From NCBI RefSeq assembly GCF_020148005.1, contig NZ_JAGXFD010000001.1, positions 255,071 through 319,070 of the forward strand: DNA of 64,000 nt, given 5' to 3'. The DNA comes from Modicisalibacter tunisiensis. Its GTDB lineage: Bacteria; Pseudomonadota; Gammaproteobacteria; Pseudomonadales; Halomonadaceae. How positions within the stretch are numbered: the stretch's first letter is position 1; each line of letters opens with the position of its first letter. Made by a program: the position numbers and the translations under genes. Under the pieces are notes generated by a model, which saw only the letters and a list, made by a program, of their open reading frames with translations, searched no databases and was not told where the DNA came from. This document shows, piece by piece, positions 36,793-46,478 of the stretch.

Positions 36793-37800
36793 TCAGTATT
36801 CCAGACAGATCTTGCCGAAGTGGCGCTGCGATTCCTGATGGCGGAAGGCATCGGCGATCTCGTCGAGCCCGAAGGAGCGGTCGATCACCGGCCGCAGGCC
36901 GCAGGCCTCGATGGCCCGGACCATCTCGACCTGGTCCTGATGGCTGCCGACGATCAGCCCCTTGAGCGAGGCCTGCTTGGCCATCAGCTTGGCCGTGGGC
37001 ACCTCGCCACCGCGGCCGGTGAGCACGCCGATCAGCGCGATGTGTCCGCCGATCCGTACCGCCTCGATCGACTGCGGCAGGGTGCCCGGCCCGCCGACCT
37101 CGATGACGTGGTCCACGCCGCGCCCGCCGGTCAGTTCCTTGACACGCCGGCCCCACTCGGGCTCGGCCTTGTAGTTGATCGTGTGATCGGCACCCAGCTC
37201 CTTCAGGCGCGCAATCTTCTCGTCCGATGACGAGGTGGCGATCACGGTGGCACCGAGTTGCCTGGCGAACTGCAGGGCGAAGATCGACACCCCGCCGGTG
37301 CCCAGCACCAGCACGCTGTCGCCCGGCTTGATGTGGCCGTCCACCACCAGCGCCCGCCAGGCCGTCAGCCCCGCGGTGGTCAAGGTGGCTGCCTCGGCAT
37401 GGCTGTAGCCGGCCGGCGCATGGGTGAACCAGCCGGCCGGGCGCACGACCTGCTCGCGCGCATAGCCGTCGACGCCGTCGCCGGGCACCGTGGTGAAGTC
37501 CCCGACCGGCGCCGGTCCGGTCTGCCAGGTGGGGAAGAACCCCGACACCACGCGATCCCCCACGGCGAACGCCTCGACGCCCTCGCCGACCGCCTCGACC
37601 ACGCCGGCCCCGTCGGACATCGGGATCCGGCCGTCTTCGGTCGGCATCGCCCCCGACACCACACCGTAGTCGTGGTAGTTGAGGGAACTGGCGTGAATCC
37701 GCACGCGAATCTCGCCCGGCCCGGGCTCTCCCGGTGCCGGCTGCTCGTGCACTTCCAGATGATCCAGCCCGCCCGGGGCCTTCAGTGTCACGACCTTCAT
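36793..37800 (-). CDS. Zinc-independent medium-chain NAD(P) oxidoreductase
   Basis: A 335-residue medium-chain dehydrogenase with the GroES-like N-terminal half and a Rossmann half (VLVLGTGGVSIFALQFA). The position that holds the catalytic cysteine in zinc alcohol dehydrogenases reads SLNYHDYGVV, without Cys, so it is of the quinone-oxidoreductase type. The ATG at 37800 follows AAGGAGAC. First gene of an operon with the GarR/MmsB-type dehydrogenase; both likely act on intermediates of one catabolic route. Confidence 0.88.
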   Translation of the reverse strand: MKVVTLKAPGGLDHLEVHEQPAPGEPGPGEIRVRIHASSLNYHDYGVVSGAMPTEDGRIPMSDGAGVVEAVGEGVEAFAVGDRVVSGFFPTWQTGPAPVGDFTTVPGDGVDGYAREQVVRPAGWFTHAPAGYSHAEAATLTTAGLTAWRALVVDGHIKPGDSVLVLGTGGVSIFALQFARQLGATVIATSSSDEKIARLKELGADHTINYKAEPEWGRRVKELTGGRGVDHVIEVGGPGTLPQSIEAVRIGGHIALIGVLTGRGGEVPTAKLMAKQASLKGLIVGSHQDQVEMVRAIEACGLRPVIDRSFGLDEIADAFRHQESQRHFGKICLEY

Positions 37801-38055
37801 ACCGTCTCCTTCCCAGCGTTGAATAGCCTTCAAACCATTGATGGCATCGTCCGCCGTGAACTTCAAGGGAGCGTGTCGTGCCGGGTTGGCTAAACTGACG
37901 AGAAGGCTCTAGGCTGGAGCCGCCCCGGGCCCGAAGGCCCACGTCGGCCCGTCCGGCACGGCACCATGCATCGCACCGGGCAGGCGCGCGGGCCAGACAG
38001 GCCATCAACGGCGTCCCCGGCAATTCCAGGGAAGGCAGTCAGGGAAGGAGCGCCC

Positions 38056-39168
38056 ATGACCCCGTACAGACAGCGCGACGGCTGGCCGCAGGCGGTGCCA
38101 CGGTGGGCCGCCATCGGCATCTTTCTGTACCTATCCGTGTTCGCGCTGGGCTTCGCCCAGCTGTTTCTCGTGCCCATCGTGCTGGCGTTTCTGCTGTCGA
38201 TGGTCTTCAGCCCGGTGCGTCGCACCCTGCACCGGCGCGGCCTCTCGCAGGGCCTGGCGGCGATCCTCATCATGATCGCCCTGCTGGTGGGGCTGGCCAC
38301 GCTCGCCACCGCCCTGGCCGTGCCGGTCAGCGGCTGGCTGAACAATGCCACGACCATCGAGCGCAAGATCGAGACGCGCCTCAACGAAGTCTCGGGGCCG
38401 TTCAGCGGCTTCTTCAGGGCCAAGGAGAAGCTCGAGTCGATGACCGAGTCCGACGACAGCGATGTCCAGAAGGTCGAAACGCAGGACAACACCCTCACTC
38501 GGAGGCTCGCCAGCCTGGTCCCCACCTTCATCACCCAGTGCCTGTTCACGCTGGTGCTGCTGCTGTTTCTGCTCGCCTCGGGCGACATGTTCTACGAAAA
38601 GATCGTGCACGTGTTGCCGACCCTGCGCGACAAGAAACGCGCGGTGCGCATCACCCAGGACATCGAGCGCAAGCTCTCCCGCTACCTGTTCACCATCACG
38701 CTGATCAACGCCGGCCTGGGCACCGCGGTCGGCGTGGCCATGTGGCTGCTGGGCATGCCCAGCCCGCTGAGCTTCGGCATCATCGCCTTCCTGTTCAACT
38801 TCGTGCCCTATCTCGGCGCCCTGGCCGGCATCGCCATCGCCTCGGTCGTGGCGCTGGTGTCGTTCGACTGGCTGGGCTGGCCGCTGATCGTCGCGGGGAC
38901 CTATTTCTTCCTCACCACCCTGGAAGGCCAGATCATCACGCCCTACTTCGTCGGCCGCAGCCTGCGGCTGAACACTGTGGTGGTGTTCCTGACCATCTCC
39001 TTCTGGGCCTGGCTATGGTCGGTGGTGGGCATGATCGTCGCCGTGCCGCTGCTGGTCGCGGTCAAGGCGCTCAGCGAGCATATCGACCGGCTGGAACCGC
39101 TCGGCCACTTCCTGGCCGAACGCCATGCCGAGCCGCCGCGCCACGACATCGATCCGACCGGCGACTAG
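38056..39168 (+). CDS. AI-2E/PerM family permease, second copy
   Basis: A 370-residue membrane protein of the AI-2E family, only loosely similar to the copy at 3 kb. Hydrophobic segments fall near 15-60, 75-100, 150-190 and 220-350, with FVPYLGALAGIAIA and SVVGMIVAVPLLVAVKAL as the conserved blocks. GGAAGGAG precedes the ATG at 38056. The 37801-38055 gap, shared with the divergent oxidoreductase, shows no gene. Substrate unknown. Confidence 0.88.
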   Translation: MTPYRQRDGWPQAVPRWAAIGIFLYLSVFALGFAQLFLVPIVLAFLLSMVFSPVRRTLHRRGLSQGLAAILIMIALLVGLATLATALAVPVSGWLNNATTIERKIETRLNEVSGPFSGFFRAKEKLESMTESDDSDVQKVETQDNTLTRRLASLVPTFITQCLFTLVLLLFLLASGDMFYEKIVHVLPTLRDKKRAVRITQDIERKLSRYLFTITLINAGLGTAVGVAMWLLGMPSPLSFGIIAFLFNFVPYLGALAGIAIASVVALVSFDWLGWPLIVAGTYFFLTTLEGQIITPYFVGRSLRLNTVVVFLTISFWAWLWSVVGMIVAVPLLVAVKALSEHIDRLEPLGHFLAERHAEPPRHDIDPTGD

Positions 39169-39272
39169 TCTTTCCACGACATCGCGCACCTCCTGCGCCC
39201 GGGCACTTCCACGATGGACGCACCTATGCTGATGGCGAAGGCGTCGTCCATCGCGCGCGAGGAGTCCGATCC

Positions 39273-40553
39273 GTGGATGAAGTCACCCACCAGTTCATCG
39301 CCGGCCACCAGGTACTGCTGCGCCTGATGGTCGCCCTGCTGCTGGGCACCCTGATCGGCCTGGAGCGCGGCTGGGAAGCCCGCCACCAGCAGGCCGGCCA
39401 GCGCATCGCCGGCATCCGGACCTTTGCCCTGGTCGGGCTGCTGGGCGGCGTCGCCGCGCTGCTCGCCGAGCGCCTGACCGTCTGGGCCTTCCCCACCCTG
39501 TTCCTGGGCGTCATCGCCACCGGCCTGACCGCCTACCGGGCGCGGCTCGCCCAGGTATCGAACTACAGCATCACCAGTCTGGTGGGGCTGATGCTGACCT
39601 TCAGCTACGGGGCGATCGCCGTGGCCGTGGAGCCGGCCATCGCCACGGCGGCCGCGGTGATCACCGCGATCATCCTCGACAACAAGGCGGCGATCCACGG
39701 CCTGCTCAACCGCCTTCAGGCCCACGAGCTCGACGCCGGTCTCAAGCTGCTGCTGATCTCGGTGGTGGTGCTGCCGCTGTTGCCCAACCGCAACCTGGGG
39801 CCCGGCGGGGCGATCAATCCCTACGCGATCTGGTGGATGGTGGTACTGATCGCCTCGATCTCCTTCATCGGCTACTTTGCGGTGCGGGTCGGCGGAACGC
39901 GCAAGGGCCTGCTGTTCACCAGCCTGTTCGCCGGATTGAGCTCGTCGACCGCCCTGACGCTGCATTTCTCGCGCCTGTCGCGCCGCTCGCCGGCGCTCGA
40001 TCCGCTGCTGGCCGCCGGCATCCTGCTCGCCTGCGGTACCATGTTTCCGCGCATGCTGCTGCTGGGCACGATGCTGAATCCGGCGCTGGCCGTGCGCCTG
40101 CTGCTGCCGATCGGGATCATGGCACTGCTGCTCTACGTCCCCGCCCTGCTCATCTGGCGGTCCAGCCGCCGCCAGTCGGCCGTGGCGGGGCCGGCGCTCG
40201 ACCAGAACCCGCTCGACCTCAAGTCCGCCGTCTACTTCGGCGGCCTGCTGACCGGCATCATGCTGCTCGGGGAGTGGTGTCGCGAGTGGCTGGGCGATGC
40301 CGGCATCTACCTGCTGGCGGCCGCCTCCGGGATCGCCGACGTGGATGCCATCACCCTGTCGCTGGCCCGCATGTCGCGTGTCGCCCTCGACCCCTCGGCC
40401 GCCGTGATCGGTATCGTCGTGGCGGCGTCCGTCAACAACCTGGTCAAGGCACTGATGGCGGCGCTGATCGGCTCCGGAAAGCTGGCACTCCGCGTCGCCG
40501 GCCCCATGCTGCTGTCGCTGGCGGCGGGGCTGGCGATCGCCTGGTGGCCGTGA
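39273..40553 (+). CDS. MgtC-DUF4010 membrane protein
   Basis: A 426-residue protein with an N-terminal MgtC/SapB domain (about 10-130; RLMVALLLGTLIGLERGWE is the MgtC signature) and a C-terminal DUF4010 domain (about 180-420). About 12 hydrophobic segments. The frame stays open far upstream, but the GTG at 39273 with GAGGAG eight bases ahead starts just before the MgtC homology. Function of this fused form is unknown; MgtC itself affects ATP synthase and magnesium stress. Confidence 0.85.
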   Translation: MDEVTHQFIAGHQVLLRLMVALLLGTLIGLERGWEARHQQAGQRIAGIRTFALVGLLGGVAALLAERLTVWAFPTLFLGVIATGLTAYRARLAQVSNYSITSLVGLMLTFSYGAIAVAVEPAIATAAAVITAIILDNKAAIHGLLNRLQAHELDAGLKLLLISVVVLPLLPNRNLGPGGAINPYAIWWMVVLIASISFIGYFAVRVGGTRKGLLFTSLFAGLSSSTALTLHFSRLSRRSPALDPLLAAGILLACGTMFPRMLLLGTMLNPALAVRLLLPIGIMALLLYVPALLIWRSSRRQSAVAGPALDQNPLDLKSAVYFGGLLTGIMLLGEWCREWLGDAGIYLLAAASGIADVDAITLSLARMSRVALDPSAAVIGIVVAASVNNLVKALMAALIGSGKLALRVAGPMLLSLAAGLAIAWWP

Positions 40554-40622
40554 GGACAAGCAACGCCCGGGCGCCACCGGCACGCCGCCCGCGACTCGCC
40601 AAGGCCCCGGATTCGGCCATGC

Positions 40623-41078
40623 TCACAGGGCGATTTCGACCGGATTCACCAACCGCGCGAAGGACTCGTAGGGCAGCTGCATGACCTCGGTGTGGCTGCA
40701 GGCATTGAAGGCGATCAGGTCGGCCTGGGTCAGGTGCGGCGAGACGAAGACCTCCATCCCGAAGAGGTTGCCGAACGGCGGCATCGCGCCGACCTCGCAA
40801 TCCGGCAGGCTGTCCCGAAAGTCCGCCTCGCCGGCCAGCTCGACGGACCCGGCACCCACCGATCGCGCCATGCGCTGCAGGTCGACCTGGTCGCTGGCCG
40901 GCAGCACCGCCAGCGCCAGGCGGCCATCGATCGTCACCACCACGCATTTCGCGAAGTGGCGGCCGGAAACATGTACCGCCTCGGCAATCTCCTGGGCGGT
41001 ATAGGCCGGGGAGTGGTGCATGATGACGTACTTGACGCCCTGCTCGTCCAGATATCGTGTCACGCGCTCCATGGACAT
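40623..41078 (-). CDS. YbaK/EbsC family aminoacyl-tRNA deacylase
   Basis: A 151-residue protein of the YbaK/ProXp family, which clears mischarged tRNA in trans. The conserved lysine lies in RHFAKCVVV and the GxxPPFG loop reads GAMPPFGN, as in the family. The ATG at 41078 is preferred over a GTG three codons upstream because GAGGG is then well spaced. Single gene; the charged tRNA it edits is not predictable. Confidence 0.88.
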   Translation of the reverse strand: MSMERVTRYLDEQGVKYVIMHHSPAYTAQEIAEAVHVSGRHFAKCVVVTIDGRLALAVLPASDQVDLQRMARSVGAGSVELAGEADFRDSLPDCEVGAMPPFGNLFGMEVFVSPHLTQADLIAFNACSHTEVMQLPYESFARLVNPVEIAL

Positions 41079-41201
41079 GACGATCACCCTCGCGTTGATG
41101 GGGCAAGGCGCACCTTCAGCCCGCCGGCATGGCCAGCCGCGATACGCCGGGGAAAAGCCATCCTCGGGGAAAAGGCGGCGTCACGCCTGCCGCCTTCACC
41201 A

Positions 41202-41576
41202 TCAGGCGGGCCTGCCGCCGTGGCCCCGGCCGCTGCCCTTCATCTCGATCAGCGACCAGATGGCATCGCCGCCGACCAGCACGCCCATGACGAAGCTGTT
41301 GAGCGCCGCATTGGTCAGTCCCAGGAAGCCCAGGACGAAGGGCGCCGCCAGCAGCCAGACGCCCAGCGCCAGCAGCAGCCACTCCTCCCACGGCTTCTGC
41401 TTCCAGATCGCCAGCGCGGACATGGCGATCAGCGCCAGGCCGACCACCAGAGTGCTCCACATCGCCAGCGACGCTGTCGCGGCAAAGCCGAGTACATAGG
41501 GGGACACCGCCAGCCAGGCGCCGAACAGCAGCATGATCCGGTCGCGCCAGCGGGAATGCAGTTGTGCGGTCTTCAT
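41202..41576 (-). CDS. SPW repeat membrane protein
   Basis: A 124-residue protein with four hydrophobic segments arranged as two SPW-type repeats: [13 protein letters not shown] near 19-31 and [13 protein letters not shown] near 72-84 (the second lacks the exact SP). The tail is glycine- and arginine-rich. Function unknown; such genes are often stress-linked. It is divergent from the yeeN-like gene. Confidence 0.85.
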   Translation of the reverse strand: MKTAQLHSRWRDRIMLLFGAWLAVSPYVLGFAATASLAMWSTLVVGLALIAMSALAIWKQKPWEEWLLLALGVWLLAAPFVLGFLGLTNAALNSFVMGVLVGGDAIWSLIEMKGSGRGHGGRPA

Positions 41577-41759
41577 GATGCACCTCCCGTCCGTCGATTG
41601 GTGACGGTCACGGTGTCGGCCGTGCCGCCTTTCTCTGGGTATAGGCGCTTCTCACGAGGTTTCCATGCGCTGGGTCAACAGACGATACGCCCCTGTTCCG
41701 TCCGGCACTTGTTGAGTAAGATGCCTGTCTTCGCTGATGACTGTGACGAGACGAACGAC

Positions 41760-42485
41760 ATGGGCAGGGCCTTCCAGAACCGCAAGGAATCCATGGCCAA
41801 GACGGCCGCCGCCAAGACCAAGGTGTACAGCAAGTACGGTCGCGAAATTTACGTCTGCGCCAAGGCCGGCGGGACCGATCCCAACGGCAACCTGGCACTG
41901 CGCGGGCTGATCGAGCGCGCCAAGAAGGACCAGGTGCCCTCGCACGTGATCGACAAGGCCATCGACAAGGCCTCGGGCGGTGGCGGCGAGGACTACTCGG
42001 CGGCGCGCTACGAAGGCTTCGGTCCCGGCAGCTGCATGGTGATCGTCGACTGCCTGACCGACAATCCCAACCGCACCTTCGGCGACGTGCGCGCCTGCTT
42101 CAACAAGGCCAAGAGCAAGCTCGGCACCCCGGGCAGCGTCAGCCACATGTTCGACCACTGCGCCATCCTCGCCTATGCCGGCGACGACGAGGAAGCCGCG
42201 CTGGAAGCCCTGATGGAAGCCGACGTCGATGTCACCGACATCGAGAACGAGGACGGCCGCATCACCGTCTTCGCCCCGCACACCGAGTATGCCAAGGCCA
42301 AGCAGGCACTGACCGACGCCTTCGGCGAGCTCGACTTCGAGGTCGACGAGATCCAGTTCATCCCGCAGACCACCACCCCGGTGGAGGGCGACGACGTGGC
42401 GATGTTCGAGAAGCTGCTCGACACCCTCAACGAGCTGGACGACGTGCAGCGCGTCTACCACAACGCGGACGTCGCCGACGCCTGA
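41760..42485 (+). CDS. YebC/PmpR family protein, YeeN type
   Basis: A 241-residue protein of the YebC/TACO1 family, DNA-binding regulators or ribosome-associated factors. It begins MGRAFQNRK rather than the MAGHSKW of YebC and shares with YeeN the block [15 protein letters not shown] and the C-terminal [23 protein letters not shown] and [21 protein letters not shown] are the family core. It thus appears to be the second, YeeN-like paralogue. Monocistronic. Confidence 0.9.
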   Translation: MGRAFQNRKESMAKTAAAKTKVYSKYGREIYVCAKAGGTDPNGNLALRGLIERAKKDQVPSHVIDKAIDKASGGGGEDYSAARYEGFGPGSCMVIVDCLTDNPNRTFGDVRACFNKAKSKLGTPGSVSHMFDHCAILAYAGDDEEAALEALMEADVDVTDIENEDGRITVFAPHTEYAKAKQALTDAFGELDFEVDEIQFIPQTTTPVEGDDVAMFEKLLDTLNELDDVQRVYHNADVADA

Positions 42486-42486
42486 G

Positions 42487-42525
42487 CGCCGGCCGCCGGA
42501 TCGCCGGCCGCCGGACCGCCGGATC
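42487..42525. repeat. 15-bp tandem repeat downstream of yeeN-like gene
   Basis: GCCGGCCGCCGGATC at 42488-42502 is followed by GCCGGCCGCCGGACC at 42503-42517 and a partial GCCGGATC. It begins right after the stop codon and is noncoding. Confidence 0.75.
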
Positions 42526-42613
42526 GCTGCGGGCGTCGGCATAGCCGAGGCATCTTCGCTACGCTGATGGTCGGGGCACGACGCCCCGGCCATTCGACGA
42601 CAGGAGGTGTGTC

Positions 42614-42805
42614 ATGCCCGCCCATTCCGAAGCCCAGCAGAAGGCCGCCGGTGCCGCGCTCGCCGCCAGGCGTGGCGAGCAGAAGGTCAGTGACCTCGAC
42701 GGGGCCGCCCGCTCGATGTACGACTCGATGGACGAATCCCAGCTCGAGGCGATGGCCGCCACCTCGCGCAAGGACAAGCCGAAGCACGACAACCACTCGT
42801 CCTGA
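42614..42805 (+). CDS. DUF3008 family small protein
   Basis: A 63-residue basic protein that matches the DUF3008 pattern: MPAHSEAQQKAAGAALAARRG, then KVSDLDGAARSMYDSM and a lysine-rich tail. GGAGGTG lies nine bases before the ATG. No function is established for the family; its composition suggests a small nucleic-acid-associated or stress protein. Confidence 0.85.
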   Translation: MPAHSEAQQKAAGAALAARRGEQKVSDLDGAARSMYDSMDESQLEAMAATSRKDKPKHDNHSS

Positions 42806-42947
42806 CTCCCCCTCCGCCTGCGGTCGTCGCGCCGACCGGCCGCAGGATCGAGCAAGGATCCGACAGGATCGCATTACCACCCCACGCCGAACGCTGCCCA
42901 TACTGCCGGGTGCAAGTTGTGTCTTTCGCCACGACAGGAGTCATTGC

Positions 42948-43994
42948 ATGCGTTATCGCCAGTTGGGCAATACCGGTCTGTTCGTTTCCGAGCTGTGCCT
43001 GGGCACCATGACCTTCGGCGGCCAGGGGGAACTGTGGAGCCAGATCGGCGACGTGCAGCAGAGCGACGCCGACCGTCTGGTCGGCCGCGCGCTGGAGGCC
43101 GGCATCAACTTCATCGACACTGCCGACGTCTACTCCGAGGGCCGCTCGGAGGTCATCACCGGCCAGGCCTTGAAGAATCTGGGCGTGCCGCGGGACGAGG
43201 TGGTGCTGGCCACCAAGGTGTTCGGCGAAACCGGCCCCGGCGTCAACGCCCGCGGGCTGACCCGCTACCACATCATGGAAGGCGTCAAGGCCAGCCTGAA
43301 GCGCCTGCAGGTCGATCACATCGACCTCTATCAGGTGCACGGCTTCGACCCGGCCACGCCCATCGAGGAAACCCTGCGCGCCCTGGACAACCTGGTCAGC
43401 CACGGCCATGTGCGCTACATCGGCGTCTCCAACTGGGCCGCCTGGCAGATCATGAAGGCCCTGGGCATCGCCGAGCGCCGCGGCCTGGCTCGCTTCGAGT
43501 CGCTGCAGGCCTACTACACCCTGGCCGGCCGCGACCTGGAGCGCGAACTGGTCCCGATGCTCGACAGCGAGAAGCTCGGTCTGATGGTCTGGAGCCCGCT
43601 GGCGGGCGGCCTGCTCAGCGGCAAGTACGGCCGCGACAAGGACGCCGAGGCCGGCAGTCGTCGCACCCACTTCGACTTCCCGCCGGTCAATGTCGAACGG
43701 GCCTATGACTGCATCGACGCCATGCGCACCATTGCCGACGCGCACGGCGTCTCGGTGGCGCGCATCGCGCTGGCCTGGCTGCTGCATCGCCCGGCGGTGA
43801 CCAGCGTGATCGTCGGCGCCAAGCGGCTCGAGCAGCTCGACGACAACATCGCCGCCACCGATATTCGGCTCAGTGACGCGGAGCTGGACACCCTCGACCG
43901 CGTCAGTGCCCTGCCCCCCGAATACCCGGGCTGGATGCTGGAGCGCCAGGGCGAGGCTCGCCGCCAGCAGCTGGACGACTCGACCGGGGAATGA
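42948..43994 (+). CDS. Aldo/keto reductase
   Basis: An NADPH-dependent oxidoreductase of 348 residues in the AKR superfamily. Catalytic residues are visible: Asp/Tyr in FIDTADVYSEGRSE (Tyr near 58), Lys in LATKVFGE and His in YQVHGFD. ACAGGAG precedes the ATG at 42948. Closest in pattern to the YajO/Tas-like group with a HFDFPPV variable loop. Followed by a hairpin terminator; monocistronic. Confidence 0.92.
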   Translation: MRYRQLGNTGLFVSELCLGTMTFGGQGELWSQIGDVQQSDADRLVGRALEAGINFIDTADVYSEGRSEVITGQALKNLGVPRDEVVLATKVFGETGPGVNARGLTRYHIMEGVKASLKRLQVDHIDLYQVHGFDPATPIEETLRALDNLVSHGHVRYIGVSNWAAWQIMKALGIAERRGLARFESLQAYYTLAGRDLERELVPMLDSEKLGLMVWSPLAGGLLSGKYGRDKDAEAGSRRTHFDFPPVNVERAYDCIDAMRTIADAHGVSVARIALAWLLHRPAVTSVIVGAKRLEQLDDNIAATDIRLSDAELDTLDRVSALPPEYPGWMLERQGEARRQQLDDSTGE

Positions 43995-43998
43995 GCCA

Positions 43999-44027
43999 CT
44001 GCACGGCGGCCCAGGGCCGCCGTGCAG
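43999..44027 (+). terminator. Hairpin terminator after aldo/keto reductase gene
   Basis: CTGCACGGCGGCC pairs perfectly with GGCCGCCGTGCAG (13 bp, three-base loop), starting four bases after the stop codon. No T-run. Confidence 0.65.
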
Positions 44028-44150
44028 CTCCCCTCGGACCCGCAGAAACCTTTTTCCCCGCAAGCACCGCCTTTCCGTGAGCGACACGGTGGACTACCGT
44101 GAAATGAACAGCGTTACCAAACGCTTTCGTGAACCAACGAGCCACCGCCC

Positions 44151-44753
44151 ATGAAGCCCGCCGAGCCGACACAACGTCAGGCCCCCCCTGCCCGACAACA
44201 CCAGATGGCACTATTCGCCCGCAACTTCTTCAAGCACCCGAAAATGCTGGGCTCGATCATCCCGAGCTCTCGCTTCCTCGTGCGGCGCATGCTGAATCAC
44301 ATCGACTGGCAGCGTACCCGGGTGCTGGTCGAGTACGGGCCGGGGGTCGGCACCTTCACCCGCGAGATCCTGAGGCAGATGCCTGCCGATGCGGCACTGA
44401 TCGTGATCGAGACCAACGAGGACTTCGTCGACTACATCCAGCGTGTCTATCCCGACCCGCGCATGCAGGTAGTCCATGGCTCGGCGGCCGACATCGAGCA
44501 GATTCTCGCCGAGCGCGATCTGGGCCAGGTCGATTACGTCATCGCCGGGATTCCCTTCAGCACGTTGCCCGGGCACGTCGGCGAAAGCATCCTCAATGCG
44601 ACGCGCAAGGTCATCTCTCCCGCCGGGACCTTCCTGCTCTATCAATTCTCGCCCAGACTCCTGCCCACGCTACACAGGACCTTCTCCAAGGTGAGTCGCG
44701 AGTTCGAGCCGATCAACTTCCTGCCGGCGCACTTCTATCGCTGCAAGCCCTGA
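44151..44753 (+). CDS. Class I SAM-dependent methyltransferase (PmtA/RsmA-like)
   Basis: A 200-residue methyltransferase. SAM motif I is VEYGPGVGTFTREIL at 61-75, followed by an acidic residue (VIETNEDF) and motif IV-like VIAGIPFS. The ending YRCKP and the N-terminal HPKMLGSIIPSSRFL block match small phospholipid N-methyltransferase-like proteins related to RsmA. It could methylate phosphatidylethanolamine or another lipid; rRNA as a substrate is less likely at this size. Confidence 0.78.
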   Translation: MKPAEPTQRQAPPARQHQMALFARNFFKHPKMLGSIIPSSRFLVRRMLNHIDWQRTRVLVEYGPGVGTFTREILRQMPADAALIVIETNEDFVDYIQRVYPDPRMQVVHGSAADIEQILAERDLGQVDYVIAGIPFSTLPGHVGESILNATRKVISPAGTFLLYQFSPRLLPTLHRTFSKVSREFEPINFLPAHFYRCKP

Positions 44754-44779
44754 CCCCGGAGGCGCCCGCACACCACGGA

Positions 44780-44862
44780 TCAGGGCGCCTTCGCTTCGAC
44801 CCGCCGGATCACGTTGCCGACGTCGTCGGCCACCAGCAGCCTGCCGCGCCGGTGTGGGCAAC
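44780..44862 (-). pseudogene. Possible 3' remnant of a PQQ-type sugar dehydrogenase gene
   Basis: In the 264-base gap between the methyltransferase and katA, the minus strand encodes RGRLLVADDVGNVIRRV followed by a few residues and a TGA at 44782-44780. This closely recalls the C-terminal blade of L-sorbosone/PQQ-dependent glucose dehydrogenases. Similarity fades upstream near 44862, and no start or body of the gene remains, so it looks like a decayed fragment. Confidence 0.45.
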
Positions 44863-44947
44863 CTGGAAGGCGTCCTTCTTCCTCGCGCTTTCTTACCGCA
44901 GCAGGGGCCAGCAGCACGCCCCTGTCAAAACCGCCCGCTGAATGACA

Positions 44948-44979
44948 CCGGCCCGCCAACCGTGAGGTTGGCGGGCCGG
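44948..44979 (-). terminator. Hairpin terminator of katA
   Basis: A perfect 14-bp stem (CCGGCCCGCCAACC with its complement) around GTGA, just past the catalase stop on the minus strand. Confidence 0.75.
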
Positions 44980-45017
44980 GATTCAGGACCCAGGCTCCGC
45001 GGGAGCCGGCGTGCCGA

Positions 45018-46478
45018 TCAGCCTGTCTTCGACTTCACGCCTTCCTCGATGCGCCGGCCGATCTCGGCGTCGATGTTCTTCCAGTACTCGAAGACCCGCG
45101 AGAGCACCGGCTCCTTGACGCCGCCCGCGACATGCCCGACCACGTTGTTGACCAGCCGCTCGCGGGCCGCGTCGTCCATCACCTGGTTGATCAGGGCGTT
45201 GGCCTGGCCGTAGTCGTCATCGTCGCGGCGCAGGGCGTAGGGCGCGCGCACCATCTGGCCATGGGCCTCCCAGGTGGAATCGGTGGGATAGCGCTCGCCG
45301 TCCGCCGCCGGGCCGCCCTTGGAATTGGGCGCGTAGACCGGATCGGACGCCTTGTTGATGCGCATCGCCCCGTCCTTGCTGTAGCTGTGGACCGGCGCCA
45401 CCGGCGCATTGACCGGAATGTGCTTGTAGTTGACGCCGAGCCGGGCGCGGTGCGCGTCGGCATAGGAGAACACCCGGGCGACGAGCATCTTGTCCGGGCT
45501 GATGCCGATGCCGGGGACCAGGTTGTTGGGCTCGAAGGCCGCCTGCTCGATCTCGGCATGGTTGTCGGTCGGGTTGCGGTCCAGCGTCAGCTTGCCGACC
45601 TTGATCGGCGGATAGTCCTCGTGCGGCCAGACCTTGGTCAGGTCGAAGGGGTTGAACCGATAGGTATCCGCCTCGGCGAACGGCATGACCTGCACGTACA
45701 GCGTCCAGCTCGGGTGCTCGCCGCGCTCGATCGCCTCGAACAGGTCGCGGGTATGGTAGTCGCCATCCTCGCCGGCCAGCCGGTCGGCCTCCTCCTGGGT
45801 CAGGCACTCGATGCCCTGGTCGGTCTTGAAGTGATACTTGACCCAGAACTTCTCGCCCTGGGCGTTCACCCACATGTAGGTATGGCTGGAGTAGCCGTTC
45901 ATGTGGCGCCAGGTCTTCGGAATGCCCCGGTCGCCCATCAGCCAGGTGACCTGGTGGGCGGACTCCGGCGACAGGGTCCAGAAGTCCCACTGCATGTCGT
46001 GATCGCGAAGGTTGTTGTCGGCACGACGCTTCTGCGAGCGGATGAAGTGCTGGAACTTCAGCGGATCGCGGACGAAGAAGACCGGCGTGTTGTTGCCGAC
46101 CATGTCGTAGTTGCCTTCGCTGGTATAGAACTTCAGCGCGAAGCCGCGCGGGTCGCGCCAGGTATCCGGGCTGCCGCGCTCGCCGGCCACCGTCGAGAAG
46201 CGGCTCAGCACCTCGGTGCGGGTGCCGGGCTGGAAGACCGCCGCCCGGGTGTAGCGGCTGACGTCCTCGGTGACCTCGAAATGCCCGAAGGCACCGCTGC
46301 CCTTGGCGTGGGGCTGTCGCTCGGGGATGCGCTCGCGGTTGAATTGGGCCATCTGCTCGATCAGGTAGTGATCGTGCAGCACCAGCGGGCCGTCCGGCCC
46401 GACGGACAACGAGTGCTCGTCGCTGGCCACCGGGATGCCGGCATCGGTGGTGGTGGGCTTGCGGTTGTCGGTCGTCAC
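45018..46478 (-). CDS. katA: Monofunctional heme catalase (small subunit, clade 3-like)
   Basis: Catalase of 486 residues that dismutates hydrogen peroxide. The GTG at 46478 is chosen for GGGGAG eight bases ahead and because it starts at the typical N-terminus. Catalytic His57 is in [10 protein letters not shown] (the residues before it, RQP, replace the usual RVV), Asn130 in [10 protein letters not shown], and the proximal tyrosine in [14 protein letters not shown]. Length fits small-subunit, NADPH-binding catalases. Monocistronic, with a long upstream gap. Confidence 0.95.
   Translation of the reverse strand: MTTDNRKPTTTDAGIPVASDEHSLSVGPDGPLVLHDHYLIEQMAQFNRERIPERQPHAKGSGAFGHFEVTEDVSRYTRAAVFQPGTRTEVLSRFSTVAGERGSPDTWRDPRGFALKFYTSEGNYDMVGNNTPVFFVRDPLKFQHFIRSQKRRADNNLRDHDMQWDFWTLSPESAHQVTWLMGDRGIPKTWRHMNGYSSHTYMWVNAQGEKFWVKYHFKTDQGIECLTQEEADRLAGEDGDYHTRDLFEAIERGEHPSWTLYVQVMPFAEADTYRFNPFDLTKVWPHEDYPPIKVGKLTLDRNPTDNHAEIEQAAFEPNNLVPGIGISPDKMLVARVFSYADAHRARLGVNYKHIPVNAPVAPVHSYSKDGAMRINKASDPVYAPNSKGGPAADGERYPTDSTWEAHGQMVRAPYALRRDDDDYGQANALINQVMDDAARERLVNNVVGHVAGGVKEPVLSRVFEYWKNIDAEIGRRIEEGVKSKTG

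Noticed and set aside
38103..40553. 816-codon plus-strand frame
   Set aside because: The first part is an out-of-frame reading of the AI-2E gene; the real MgtC-DUF4010 protein starts at the GTG at 39273 with a good ribosome site.
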